Below are positions 1 through 7,267 of a stretch of 14,397 nt of DNA, piece after piece. Origin of the DNA: JAVBKV01 sp031553885. Lineage in GTDB: Bacteria; Bacteroidota; Bacteroidia; Bacteroidales; Azobacteroidaceae. The stretch is taken from contig JAVBKV010000069.1 of NCBI GenBank assembly GCA_031553885.1, positions 1 to 14,397 on the forward strand. Reading direction: 5' to 3'. The notes beneath the pieces are model-generated. The model worked only from the letters and a program-made list of their open reading frames with translations, had not been told where the DNA came from and did not search any database. How positions within the stretch are numbered: the stretch's first letter is position 1; each line of letters starts with the position of its first letter. Position numbers and translations under genes: made by a program.

Positions 1-2
1 AG

Positions 3-122
3 GAATGGCTTAATCCCGAAGATTATATAAACAAGGACATGCTCTTTTATGCAACTAACAGATGCCTGTCTAATGTGGGAAACAATCTCAAAATCAATTT
101 TTGCCATTATAATGAAAACTAA
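3..122 (+). CDS. Possible 3' end of a truncated gene, unknown function
   Basis: The reading frame starting at base 3 stays open from the window edge to a TAA at 120-122 and gives 39 residues. It begins E-W-L-N-P-E-D-Y and ends C-H-Y-N-E-N. It has no start inside the window, so the gene would begin upstream. The peptide is polar and Asn-rich, without a membrane segment or a motif I recognise. An open stretch of this length can occur by chance in AT-rich DNA. The support is that it runs in from the edge, has a natural-looking composition and stops just before the palindrome at 146. Confidence 0.4.
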   Translation, partial: EWLNPEDYINKDMLFYATNRCLSNVGNNLKINFCHYNEN

Positions 123-145
123 TTTATATCACGTACTTAACAAAA

Positions 146-249
146 TATTACTTAACCGCAAGGAGCGCAAAGGAAACGCAAAGAACGCAATGATTATTAT
201 ACATTTACGTTCTTTGCGTTTCCTTTGCGCTCCTTGCGGTTAAGTAATA
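146..249. repeat. 42-bp perfect inverted repeat (interspersed palindromic element)
   Basis: Arms 146-187 and 208-249 are exact reverse complements over 42 bp, around a 20-nt AT-rich loop (188-207). The arms carry iterated CGCAAAG-type heptamers (for example GCGCAAAGGAAACGCAAAG). The right arm ends 8 nt beyond the proB stop codon, so a proB transcript would fold it into a very stable 3' hairpin. Past the hairpin on the minus strand there is only a T4 run, so it is a weak match to a classic intrinsic terminator. A degenerate relative lies at 9564-9608. It may be a REP-like element, a 3'-end stabiliser or a terminator. Confidence 0.9.
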
Positions 250-257
250 CTCTATTT

Positions 258-1337
258 TTATTCCAGAGTCAGATAATCATAATGGACAACCGGTTTGTTG
301 CCTTTCTTCCCGATCAGTTCATTGATTTTAGTACTGTCGTAGCTCACCTTACCCACCCCGATCAGGTGATTCTGGTCATCGATAATCCGGACAATATCAT
401 CCTTCTCGAATTCTCCTTTCACGGCTACAATCCCTACCGGCAATAAGGAACTCGCTTTCTCTCCGAGCAAAGCCTCTTTCGCTCCGGCATTGATATGAAG
501 CTCCCCCTTGGCAAAACCATCCGAATGAGAAAGCCACTTCTTGACCCCGGAAACTGCTTTGGGAGACGGCACAAAACGGGTACAGGTAACATCGCTCTTC
601 TTTTCCAGCAGACGCAGCAGGATATTCTCCGTTTTGCCATTGGCAATGATCACTTCAATTCCTTCGTCCGCCACTTTACGTGCAATACGGTACTTGGTCT
701 GCATTCCTCCCCGACCGAAAGTGGATGCTGTTGTCTGAATGTAACCGGAAATATCGTTCGATGAATCAATGGTACGGATAACCATTGCCTCCGGATCGTT
801 GGGCGAACCGTTATAAATGCCATCGATATTGCTCAGGATAATCAAAGCCTCCGCATTCATCATGGCGGCTATGAGTCCGGAAAGCTCGTCATTATCGGTA
901 AACATCAGTTCCGTCACGGAAATCGTATCGTTCTCATTCATAATAGGGATCACCTTATTTTCCAGCATCACACCCATGCAGTTTTTCTGATTCAGGTAAT
1001 GCCGCCGGGTTCCCAGACTTTCCTTGGTTGTCAGCACCTGCCCGCAGGCAATTCCGTGATCACGGAAAAAATCGTAGTAACGGTTGATCAGTTTTGCCTG
1101 CCCGACAGCTGAATACAACTGCCGTGCCGAAACATTATCCAATTTTCCCTTCGCTTTTATTTCACTTCTCCCCGAAGCCACTGCACCTGAAGAAACCAAA
1201 ATGATCTCCATCCCTTTCTGATGTAATTCGGCGATCTGATCGACCAATGCCGACATCCGGGTAACATCCAGTGTCCCATCCTTCCGCGTCAACACATTAC
1301 TCCCGATCTTTATCGCCACCCTTTTAAATCGATACAT
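258..1337 (-). CDS. proB: Glutamate 5-kinase
   Basis: Phosphorylates the gamma-carboxyl of L-glutamate with ATP, the first step of proline synthesis in the cytoplasm. At 359 residues it is close to the E. coli enzyme (about 367). The amino-acid-kinase domain covers roughly residues 1-255: K10 in IKIGSN, S50 in SSGAVASG, D137 in NENDTIS, and N149/D150 in FTDNDELSG, with the nucleotide-binding stretch FGRGGMQTK at 207-215. A C-terminal PUA domain follows from about residue 278. All catalytic residues known for this family are present. The start is the ATG 36 nt downstream of the membrane-protein gene, which is probably co-transcribed. No proA lies beside it in the window, so gamma-glutamyl phosphate reductase must be encoded elsewhere. 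A 42-bp palindrome follows the stop codon. Confidence 0.97.
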   Translation of the reverse strand: MYRFKRVAIKIGSNVLTRKDGTLDVTRMSALVDQIAELHQKGMEIILVSSGAVASGRSEIKAKGKLDNVSARQLYSAVGQAKLINRYYDFFRDHGIACGQVLTTKESLGTRRHYLNQKNCMGVMLENKVIPIMNENDTISVTELMFTDNDELSGLIAAMMNAEALIILSNIDGIYNGSPNDPEAMVIRTIDSSNDISGYIQTTASTFGRGGMQTKYRIARKVADEGIEVIIANGKTENILLRLLEKKSDVTCTRFVPSPKAVSGVKKWLSHSDGFAKGELHINAGAKEALLGEKASSLLPVGIVAVKGEFEKDDIVRIIDDQNHLIGVGKVSYDSTKINELIGKKGNKPVVHYDYLTLE

Positions 1338-1373
1338 CCCTATTCTTAACTCTTAATTTTTAATTCTTAATTC
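1338..1373 (-). repeat. AT-rich degenerate tandem repeat in the proB leader
   Basis: The 36-nt spacer between the membrane-protein stop and the proB start is built from a degenerate unit of about 7-8 nt. Read on the plus strand it is TTCTTAA, TCTTAA, TTTTTAA, TTCTTAA. It contains no Shine-Dalgarno sequence. It may act as an unstructured A/T-rich ribosome-loading region, or be a simple-sequence relic. Confidence 0.55.
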
Positions 1374-2051
1374 TCATTTCCTCCCTTTCACCGCTGCAAT
1401 CGCCAGCAACACGCCCAACGCAACGCCCAGTAATGCGGCAAACAGTACCCTGAATTCTCCGGGTAACATAAAGGTAATCGTATGCGCGGGAAACCAGAAG
1501 AAAGGAATGGTTTTCTTGAAAACAAATCCCCATTGCACATTCCAATTGATTTGCTCGAAAGACTGGGCCATATGAATTGGCCGGGAGAAAAAACCTTTTA
1601 ATGTTCCTCCTGTACTGAGGATATGCATATCGGTAATTTTGTGAAAAGTCATAAAAACAGGGGCAAAGATACAGTTCATCGCTACACTGATTGAAAATGC
1701 GACCAACAACCGGATGAAAAAGTCTGTAGAAAGAATATCTACTCCCAGGCTTTTCAAAAAAGCAGGAGTTCCTGTTGAAAAAATAGTCATCGCCATGCTG
1801 ATTCCCATTCCCAGGAATCCCCAGACAACAGCCCTGGGTATAATTCCAAATCCCGGTTCGTTGTAATTTCCTGTTTTTATCCGTAAACCCAGCATTTCCC
1901 CAACTGTGGATAATATCCCGAATTTAATGAACGCCATAATTAATGCATGATCTACATTAAACTGTTTATAAGCATCGTAAACCGATGGGAATACGATGAA
2001 CGGAAGGAAAATTAGTACCATGCAACACACAAACACAATGTCTTTTTTCAT
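1374..2051 (-). CDS. Mpv17/PMP22-like integral membrane protein
   Basis: This 225-residue protein is very hydrophobic, with about five or six membrane segments, roughly at residues 5-22, 36-54, 72-92, 111-134, 183-197 and 200-221. The C-terminal part (W174 to about residue 218) contains FFWFPAHTITFMLPGEFR. This resembles the signature of the Mpv17/PMP22 family (aromatic-P-x-x-x-x-x-F-x-x-x-P-x-x-x-R), known mainly as small channel-like proteins of eukaryotic organelle membranes and also found in Bacteroidota. The family link is my inference from this motif and the topology. The bacterial function and substrate are not evident. The start ATG sits about 40 nt downstream of a good -7 motif, and proB follows after 36 nt, so the two genes probably form one transcript. 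There is no obvious metabolic connection with proline synthesis. Confidence 0.8.
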   Translation of the reverse strand: MKKDIVFVCCMVLIFLPFIVFPSVYDAYKQFNVDHALIMAFIKFGILSTVGEMLGLRIKTGNYNEPGFGIIPRAVVWGFLGMGISMAMTIFSTGTPAFLKSLGVDILSTDFFIRLLVAFSISVAMNCIFAPVFMTFHKITDMHILSTGGTLKGFFSRPIHMAQSFEQINWNVQWGFVFKKTIPFFWFPAHTITFMLPGEFRVLFAALLGVALGVLLAIAAVKGRK

Positions 2052-2090
2052 AATCTATCAATTTAATTTACATCAATCATTCTCAAGACA

Positions 2091-2098
2091 CAAAAATA
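2091..2098 (-). promoter_or_regulatory. Putative -7 promoter element for the membrane protein-proB unit
   Basis: On the minus strand this reads TATTTTTG, a full match to the Bacteroidota -7 consensus TAnnTTTG, about 40 nt before the start codon. I see no clear TTTG -33 element at the usual 19-21 nt spacing, and the region is AT-rich, so a chance match is possible. Confidence 0.4.
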
Positions 2099-2259
2099 AG
2101 AATTTATTTTTCATTTTAAAATAAAAACAAGACTGATTGTTCCTTATTTTTATTTATGATGTAAAATTACTTTTTTTATGTCATTTCTCGGACTATATTA
2201 TAAACAATCGTCAACGACCGAATTCCAAATTCATTTTTTTGCATATCCAGAAAAAATGC

Positions 2260-2326
2260 CCGAATTTATCACGAGTGGAGACTGTCTCACTTCTATTGAG
2301 AGACAGCCTCTCGTGCCGAATTTATC
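2260..2326. repeat. Nested hairpin flanked by 11-bp direct repeats
   Basis: Direct copies of CCGAATTTATC occur at 2260-2270 and 2316-2326. Between them lies an imperfect inverted repeat. The inner arms are CTGTCTC (2282-2288) and GAGACAG (2300-2306), followed outward by GAG/CTC and CACGA/TCGTG, with a mismatch and a small bulge. An A6 run lies to the left (2251-2256) and a T5 run to the right (2331-2335). The GAGACTGTCTCA and TGAGAGACAGCCTC segments face each other like the collapsed ends of a transposable element. The A/T flanks also fit a bidirectional terminator. Confidence 0.7.
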
Positions 2327-2434
2327 GCCCTTTTTAATCGTTTGACTAATTTTATAAGTTTTTAAGTCATTGAAACGCAACAAAATAAAACACTACTTGT
2401 TTTAACGTCAAATAATAAAATCAGTTATAAACAA

Positions 2435-2442
2435 AACCTTTG
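2435..2442 (+). promoter_or_regulatory. Possible -7-like element overlapping the surface-protein start region
   Basis: AACCTTTG matches the TTTG half of the Bacteroidota -7 motif but lacks the leading TA. It ends only 4 nt before the ATG at 2447, so a transcript from here would be nearly or fully leaderless. No -33 element is visible at the expected spacing. The real promoter may lie further upstream. Confidence 0.2.
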
Positions 2443-2446
2443 TGCC

Positions 2447-5400
2447 ATGAATATCTATACTCTCATTCGATTAAAGAAAGCAATCCTATATTTACCGCTT
2501 TTATTTTTAATTGCTTTGCTACATACGAGCATGAATATTTCTGCTCAATGGACAGGGAACGGAACCAGTGCAAATCCTTATCTGATCAATAACGTGGCTG
2601 ATTTAACAACATTAGCCATCAATGTTAACAACGGAACTTCAACATACTCCGGTCGTTTTTTCAGATTGACGGCCAGCTTAAACCTAACCGGAACGTGGAC
2701 GCCTATCGGTACTTCTGCACGAACATTTCAGGGAAATTTAGACGGAAACAATCATATCATTTCCGGAGTGAATATCAACCTACCCACAACTGACAATGTC
2801 GGTCTTTTCGGCTTTTTAACCAATGCAACAATAAGAAACCTGGGTGTAGAAGCCAACTCAGGGACTGTAACCGGACACAACAATGTAGGAATCTTAGCCG
2901 GCTCACAGAGTGGAGGTTCAATAACGAATTGCTATGCAGCCGGAAACGTAATGGGAAATGATATTATTGGAGGGTTGATCGGGAACATGGCTGCTTCAAC
3001 CAGCAACATAAGTGGATGTTACGTTTTTGTTCAGGCATCAGGAAGCACTAATACAAATGGTATTGGCGGTTTAGCCGGAGTACAAAGAGGCAACATTACC
3101 AACTGCTACACATTCGGCTCTATCCAGGGGAATGGCCCTGCCGGAGGAATAGCCGGAACAGGAAGCACATCAGCTATACTTTCCAATTCTTACTCTAAAT
3201 GCAGTATCAGTTCAAATACTACAGCACGGATCGGAGGTTTAACGGGAAACCAGAGTCAGTCTACAGCCGTATTAAAAAATAGTGTTGCCGTTAATGATCT
3301 TGTTTCCTGTGTACTTTCATCCAATGCCGTAGGAAGAGTCTTGGGATTTAGAAATAATTCCGGTTCTGCTATCAATAATTATGCCTGGGACAACATGCCA
3401 ATAACAGTGAACGGCCTCCCCAAATCTGTCAATCCGAATGGCAACGACATAGACGGAGCTTCACAAACATTATCCAACTTGAAAAGTTATCCTTTCTATT
3501 ATACGACAGCATCGTGGGAAAATGCAATCAGCACTGGGAACAACAGTTCGGCAATATGGAATATCTGGGATGATAACAGTTATCCTTATCTACAGACACA
3601 AAGTTCACCAGTAAATAATATCGGCTTTTCTGAAACAACCCTGCAAGGAATATTCCGTAGCGATGTGATTATGGACAGTATTTTGATATACCTGAAAAAC
3701 GGAGCTTCTTTTACCCGCCTTGGAGCAGCAAATGTAAACAACACCAACCATACCTGGACGTATAGCGATCCCGCACTCAACGTAAATGGTATTGTATACA
3801 TTTTCACATATGAAACAGGAAAAGCCTGGCCGTCTTATCCCATAACAGAAACTGTATGCAGTTTGCCTCCGACCTTTGATACAACCGATATATCATCATG
3901 CATTTCGGCAGTAAACCTGCTAAACGCTATTACAAACCTGCAGAATGCAACAATAAATGATGTCCGGTTCAGTAAAGCGGATGGGGATGCATTCGATGCC
4001 AATATCATTCTGTCTCCGGCAACCTATTCCGTTTATGGTACTCAAACCATTTATGCTCGGGCAACCAACAGCCTCGGTTGCCAAGGAGATATTGAGTCGT
4101 TTCAGATAAAACAAACAGGTTCTTTATTGTTCAAAGAAAATTTCGGAAGTGCCGGCACTTCTACTTGTTCCACTGTCCCCTTGGGAAGCAATATTACCTC
4201 GTACACATTTGGAGGCAATTTATTTACTAATGGAAACTATAGTATATGCTCACAATTAAGTAGCTTTTATAGTGACTATTGGTATTGGGGAACGGCATCA
4301 TATGATCATACCGAACCGGGCAAAGGATACTCCATGATAGTGAATGCCGATTTTGAGCCTGGCAAGTTTTACACGCTTAAAATTAACAATCTATGTCCCG
4401 GGACACACTTGTATTTTTCCGCCTGGGTATTTAATCTGGTAGATCCGAATGCTCCAAATACCATCTTTTATACGAATCAGGGGGTTGTATTTAACGATCC
4501 GGATTTGCTTTTTGTACTTACAGATGACAACGGTACAACACTTGCCCAACACAATACAGGTAGTATTCCAAAGGTGACAAACGCTTCCGTTAATTGGCGA
4601 CCATATAGTTTCGAGTTTGTTACCGGAGCATCTCCATCCGTCACCCTTACACTATATAACAATGCTCCCGGAGGTAACGGGAACGATTTGATGATTGATG
4701 ATATTGAGGTTTATCTGTGTGTACCACCGGTAGTGATTGATGGAAAGTTATCTTATTGTCCCGGAGAAGTTGCCAACCTGAACGTAAAGAACGAAGATGG
4801 CAGTCCAATAGATCCTAACTTAAAGGTCAATTGGTTATTCAGTACTACCGGAGATTTAGGCCCTGATGCCCAATGGACGCCCATCTCAGAACAAACCGCC
4901 GCTCAACTCAGCTCTGTTATACAACAAGCAGGTTATATTCGGGCAGTTGTAGGTTCAGTTTCTGCTATTGATGCCGGATTGTATAATTGTTGTAGCAATT
5001 CAAATCCTATCCGGGTCGTCTTAACTCCCGAATTGATGTATTGGAAAAAAAATGCAACAGACAACAACTGGAATAATCCGGCCAACTGGACAGACGCCAA
5101 TGGTATTGACCTGAATGCGGTTCCTGGTCCCTGTACAGATGTTCATATACCCGGTAACGCGGATTATTACCCTTCATTAGACAGCATTAGTACAGAACGT
5201 ACCGGTATCTATAGAGACCCTGTATGCCGCGACATTACATTCCACTTCGGAGCTGAGGTTGCCAAACAACATTTCCTGGATTACCGCAAAGCTTATGTCC
5301 TGTATAACTTTGGATATTATGATGCAAGTAACGCTTTCAGAAATGACGGTGACCCATACTCAGCTGCTCCCATAAACCGAGGTCGCTGGTATGCATTGGC

Positions 5401-6838
5401 CGCTCCGCTTAAAAACATTGTTTCCGGAGATTTCTCTGTGGGAGGATTTCCCAATATGTGGCAGCAAGGTTTCAAGTCCAGCCCGGACCATACTTCTACC
5501 CTATCAGGAGACTGGTATACTCCTGAAAATACAGTTGCACTGGAAATTGGTGCAAGGCAAAACTATGCCATCAGTGTCTGGGCCGGAGAATACCTTCCGG
5601 GAGTACTGGGCGAAGACGATCATAAAAATCTGAACGATCTGAAAGGGATTCTTCAGATGCCGTATTTTGAAGATCCGGTCATTAGTCCAAAACACCGGAT
5701 CCATACCTACGTGCCGGCCGATTCAGCCAGCCGGTTCAATTATTATTACTACCAGATACCCGGATTACCCATAGAACCGAGCAAATACGATGATTTTAAG
5801 CGAGGATCAAAATCCTACCGGTTCGTGTTTGAAGATGATATGAATAAACCAATGGATGATTTTGCTGTAACAGTTCCTGCCGGAACGGAAATCATGATCG
5901 GAAATCCGTTCATATCCTCGTTGGATTTTCAGGATTTTTATGATCATAATAGTCCTGTTATTGAGAACTACTACCGCTTGTTTATCAATAATAATTTTGA
6001 CACTTATAGTCTTGAAACAGGATCGGCCACAGGTCTGACGAATTACATTGGTTCCTTCCAGGGATTTTTTGTCACAACCAAAGGAACAGGTAGCACAAAT
6101 CTGCATTTCCCGGTTTCATCTTCCGTTACCCGTCCGGGATACACGAACCATGAGTTCCGAACTTCAGATAATACGATATACGATGTATTACGGATCAATG
6201 TTGAAAGTAAAGTTGGCAAGAGCCATGCAACTTTGGTTTTGAACCCATTAAAAAAAGGTTCAGATGTACAACAATTATTTATAATAAATGAAGATTCAAA
6301 AAACGTTCCTCAACTTTACATGCGGAATTCAGCGAATTTAAAGAATGTGATTCAATATGAATCTGGAAACCTGATTGAGGTACCGGTAGGAATCATAATC
6401 GAAAGTTCCGATTCGATAACACTTTCAGTAAGCTTTTCCGAAGAAAACCATTTCATTTCTGTTACATTGGCTGATAAATGGCTAAACAAAGAAGTAAATC
6501 TGTTAGAAAATACTGCTTATTCATTCAGAAATGAACCCGGAACAGGAGAACGCTTCCTGTTACGAATAAATTCAGGTATACCCACAGATATCCATCCTGT
6601 AGAAGAAAAGAATAGTTTCAATGCATTTATTAAAAATAGGGTATTGGAGGTTTATGCTTCGTCAACAATATCCGACATCGAAGTATTGACTATGCAGGGA
6701 ATAAGCATATTATTCCTGACAAATTTAAATACCAGCCAGTATACACAACCGGTGAATATTCCTCAAGGAATATATATCATCAAGATTACATTAAAAAACA
6801 ATGAAATAAAAACACAAAAGACGATCTTCTACGACTAG
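2447..6838 (+). CDS. GLUG-repeat secreted surface protein with probable T9SS sorting domain
   Basis: This 1463-residue protein is probably exported to the outer surface. A Sec signal peptide covers residues 1-34 (positive n-region RLKK, long hydrophobic core, cleavage near ISAQ-W). Residues of about 117-315 contain some seven degenerate GLUG-type repeats, in the pattern IGGLxG...ITNCYxxGxI, expected to fold as a beta-helix-like adhesin region. About 565-760 is a jelly-roll-like segment ending in MIDDIEVYLC. About 864-915 has the pattern W-K-K...NNW-NNPANW...VP...V-H-IP...YPSL, common in Bacteroidota secreted proteins. The last 75 residues or so resemble a type A T9SS C-terminal domain: hydrophobic strands, IPQGIYIIKI, then K-T-Q-K-T at the end. 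No enzymatic active site is recognisable. The ligand is unknown; adhesion or matrix binding is an inference. The stop codon is 6 nt before the next gene, suggesting co-transcription. Confidence 0.9.
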   Translation: MNIYTLIRLKKAILYLPLLFLIALLHTSMNISAQWTGNGTSANPYLINNVADLTTLAINVNNGTSTYSGRFFRLTASLNLTGTWTPIGTSARTFQGNLDGNNHIISGVNINLPTTDNVGLFGFLTNATIRNLGVEANSGTVTGHNNVGILAGSQSGGSITNCYAAGNVMGNDIIGGLIGNMAASTSNISGCYVFVQASGSTNTNGIGGLAGVQRGNITNCYTFGSIQGNGPAGGIAGTGSTSAILSNSYSKCSISSNTTARIGGLTGNQSQSTAVLKNSVAVNDLVSCVLSSNAVGRVLGFRNNSGSAINNYAWDNMPITVNGLPKSVNPNGNDIDGASQTLSNLKSYPFYYTTASWENAISTGNNSSAIWNIWDDNSYPYLQTQSSPVNNIGFSETTLQGIFRSDVIMDSILIYLKNGASFTRLGAANVNNTNHTWTYSDPALNVNGIVYIFTYETGKAWPSYPITETVCSLPPTFDTTDISSCISAVNLLNAITNLQNATINDVRFSKADGDAFDANIILSPATYSVYGTQTIYARATNSLGCQGDIESFQIKQTGSLLFKENFGSAGTSTCSTVPLGSNITSYTFGGNLFTNGNYSICSQLSSFYSDYWYWGTASYDHTEPGKGYSMIVNADFEPGKFYTLKINNLCPGTHLYFSAWVFNLVDPNAPNTIFYTNQGVVFNDPDLLFVLTDDNGTTLAQHNTGSIPKVTNASVNWRPYSFEFVTGASPSVTLTLYNNAPGGNGNDLMIDDIEVYLCVPPVVIDGKLSYCPGEVANLNVKNEDGSPIDPNLKVNWLFSTTGDLGPDAQWTPISEQTAAQLSSVIQQAGYIRAVVGSVSAIDAGLYNCCSNSNPIRVVLTPELMYWKKNATDNNWNNPANWTDANGIDLNAVPGPCTDVHIPGNADYYPSLDSISTERTGIYRDPVCRDITFHFGAEVAKQHFLDYRKAYVLYNFGYYDASNAFRNDGDPYSAAPINRGRWYALAAPLKNIVSGDFSVGGFPNMWQQGFKSSPDHTSTLSGDWYTPENTVALEIGARQNYAISVWAGEYLPGVLGEDDHKNLNDLKGILQMPYFEDPVISPKHRIHTYVPADSASRFNYYYYQIPGLPIEPSKYDDFKRGSKSYRFVFEDDMNKPMDDFAVTVPAGTEIMIGNPFISSLDFQDFYDHNSPVIENYYRLFINNNFDTYSLETGSATGLTNYIGSFQGFFVTTKGTGSTNLHFPVSSSVTRPGYTNHEFRTSDNTIYDVLRINVESKVGKSHATLVLNPLKKGSDVQQLFIINEDSKNVPQLYMRNSANLKNVIQYESGNLIEVPVGIIIESSDSITLSVSFSEENHFISVTLADKWLNKEVNLLENTAYSFRNEPGTGERFLLRINSGIPTDIHPVEEKNSFNAFIKNRVLEVYASSTISDIEVLTMQGISILFLTNLNTSQYTQPVNIPQGIYIIKITLKNNEIKTQKTIFYD

Positions 6839-6844
6839 AATCTC

Positions 6845-7249
6845 ATGAAAAAGATATATATATCAAAGAAAAAATTGCCATCCGAAAGAAAAAAAATTAT
6901 ATTTTTTTCTTCGATATGCGTTTGTAGTATTTTCACCTGTTTTCCAGCAACGACACAACCAATTAACAATTATATTTTTCCAGAATCGGAAACATATATT
7001 AATGATAACTATCATCAATTGCAAATAAAAACCTCTTTTCAAATAAATGAACTTTATGAAGGAATAAATAATTATCCGGATCTCTATCTCTATGAAGATA
7101 ACAACGTCCAACCTCCTGTACTTTATGGCCCTTCTACAGGAGACCCGATCGGCGGAATCCCTGCTGGAGATGGAAAAATAATCTCGATCCTTTCGGCTGG
7201 CGGTTATCTTTTATACAAAATAATAAAAAGAAAAAAAATACAGAAATAA
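6845..7249 (+). CDS. Small exported protein with C-terminal GDG-hydrophobic-basic anchor
   Basis: I do not recognise this 134-residue protein as a named family. Residues 1-38 look like a signal peptide: a Lys/Arg-rich n-region, a hydrophobic core from I18 to F33, and probable cleavage after P-A-T-T-Q. Residues of about 39-95 are polar, Asn/Tyr-rich and acidic. The end is tripartite: a Gly/Pro-rich motif (99-110) containing P-I-G-G-I-P-A-G-D-G, a hydrophobic segment (about 112-127), and a basic tail K-R-K-K-I-Q-K. This layout resembles short C-terminal sorting or anchoring tags of Bacteroidota proteins such as the PID-CTERM type, but the motif is not an exact match. It begins 6 nt after the GLUG protein and is probably translated from the same mRNA, perhaps as an accessory or anchor. 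Its coding sequence is more AT-rich than most of the window. A8 and T7 runs lie in the signal-peptide region. Confidence 0.75.
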   Translation: MKKIYISKKKLPSERKKIIFFSSICVCSIFTCFPATTQPINNYIFPESETYINDNYHQLQIKTSFQINELYEGINNYPDLYLYEDNNVQPPVLYGPSTGDPIGGIPAGDGKIISILSAGGYLLYKIIKRKKIQK

Positions 7250-7267
7250 AAACTATCGGAGTTTGAT

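Larger units (their letters stand above)
2052..2446. other. Divergent intergenic region with a nested hairpin
   Basis: This 395-bp stretch separates the minus-strand membrane-protein unit from the plus-strand surface-protein gene. It holds a -7 motif near the minus-strand gene, a nested hairpin with flanking direct repeats at 2260-2326, and otherwise AT-rich sequence. A 66-codon open frame at 2137-2337 runs straight through the hairpin and has no recognisable features, so I do not call it a gene. A small RNA ending at the hairpin is possible but unsupported. Confidence 0.7.

Noticed and set aside
49..243. 64-codon open frame on the plus strand
   Set aside because: Its second half is the 42-bp palindrome, and it overlaps the better-supported frame ending at 122; the peptide has no recognisable features.
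2137..2337. 66-codon open frame in the divergent intergenic region
   Set aside because: It runs through the nested hairpin and direct repeats, with no signal, motif or start context.
2798..3390. Possible tandem DNA repeat in the GLUG region
   Set aside because: The repeats are visible at protein level (IGGLxG...ITNCY) but too diverged at DNA level to count as a tandem nucleotide repeat or CRISPR-like array.
7250..7267. Terminator between the convergent small exported-protein gene and the M48 gene
   Set aside because: The 18-nt gap has no hairpin or T-run that I can see.
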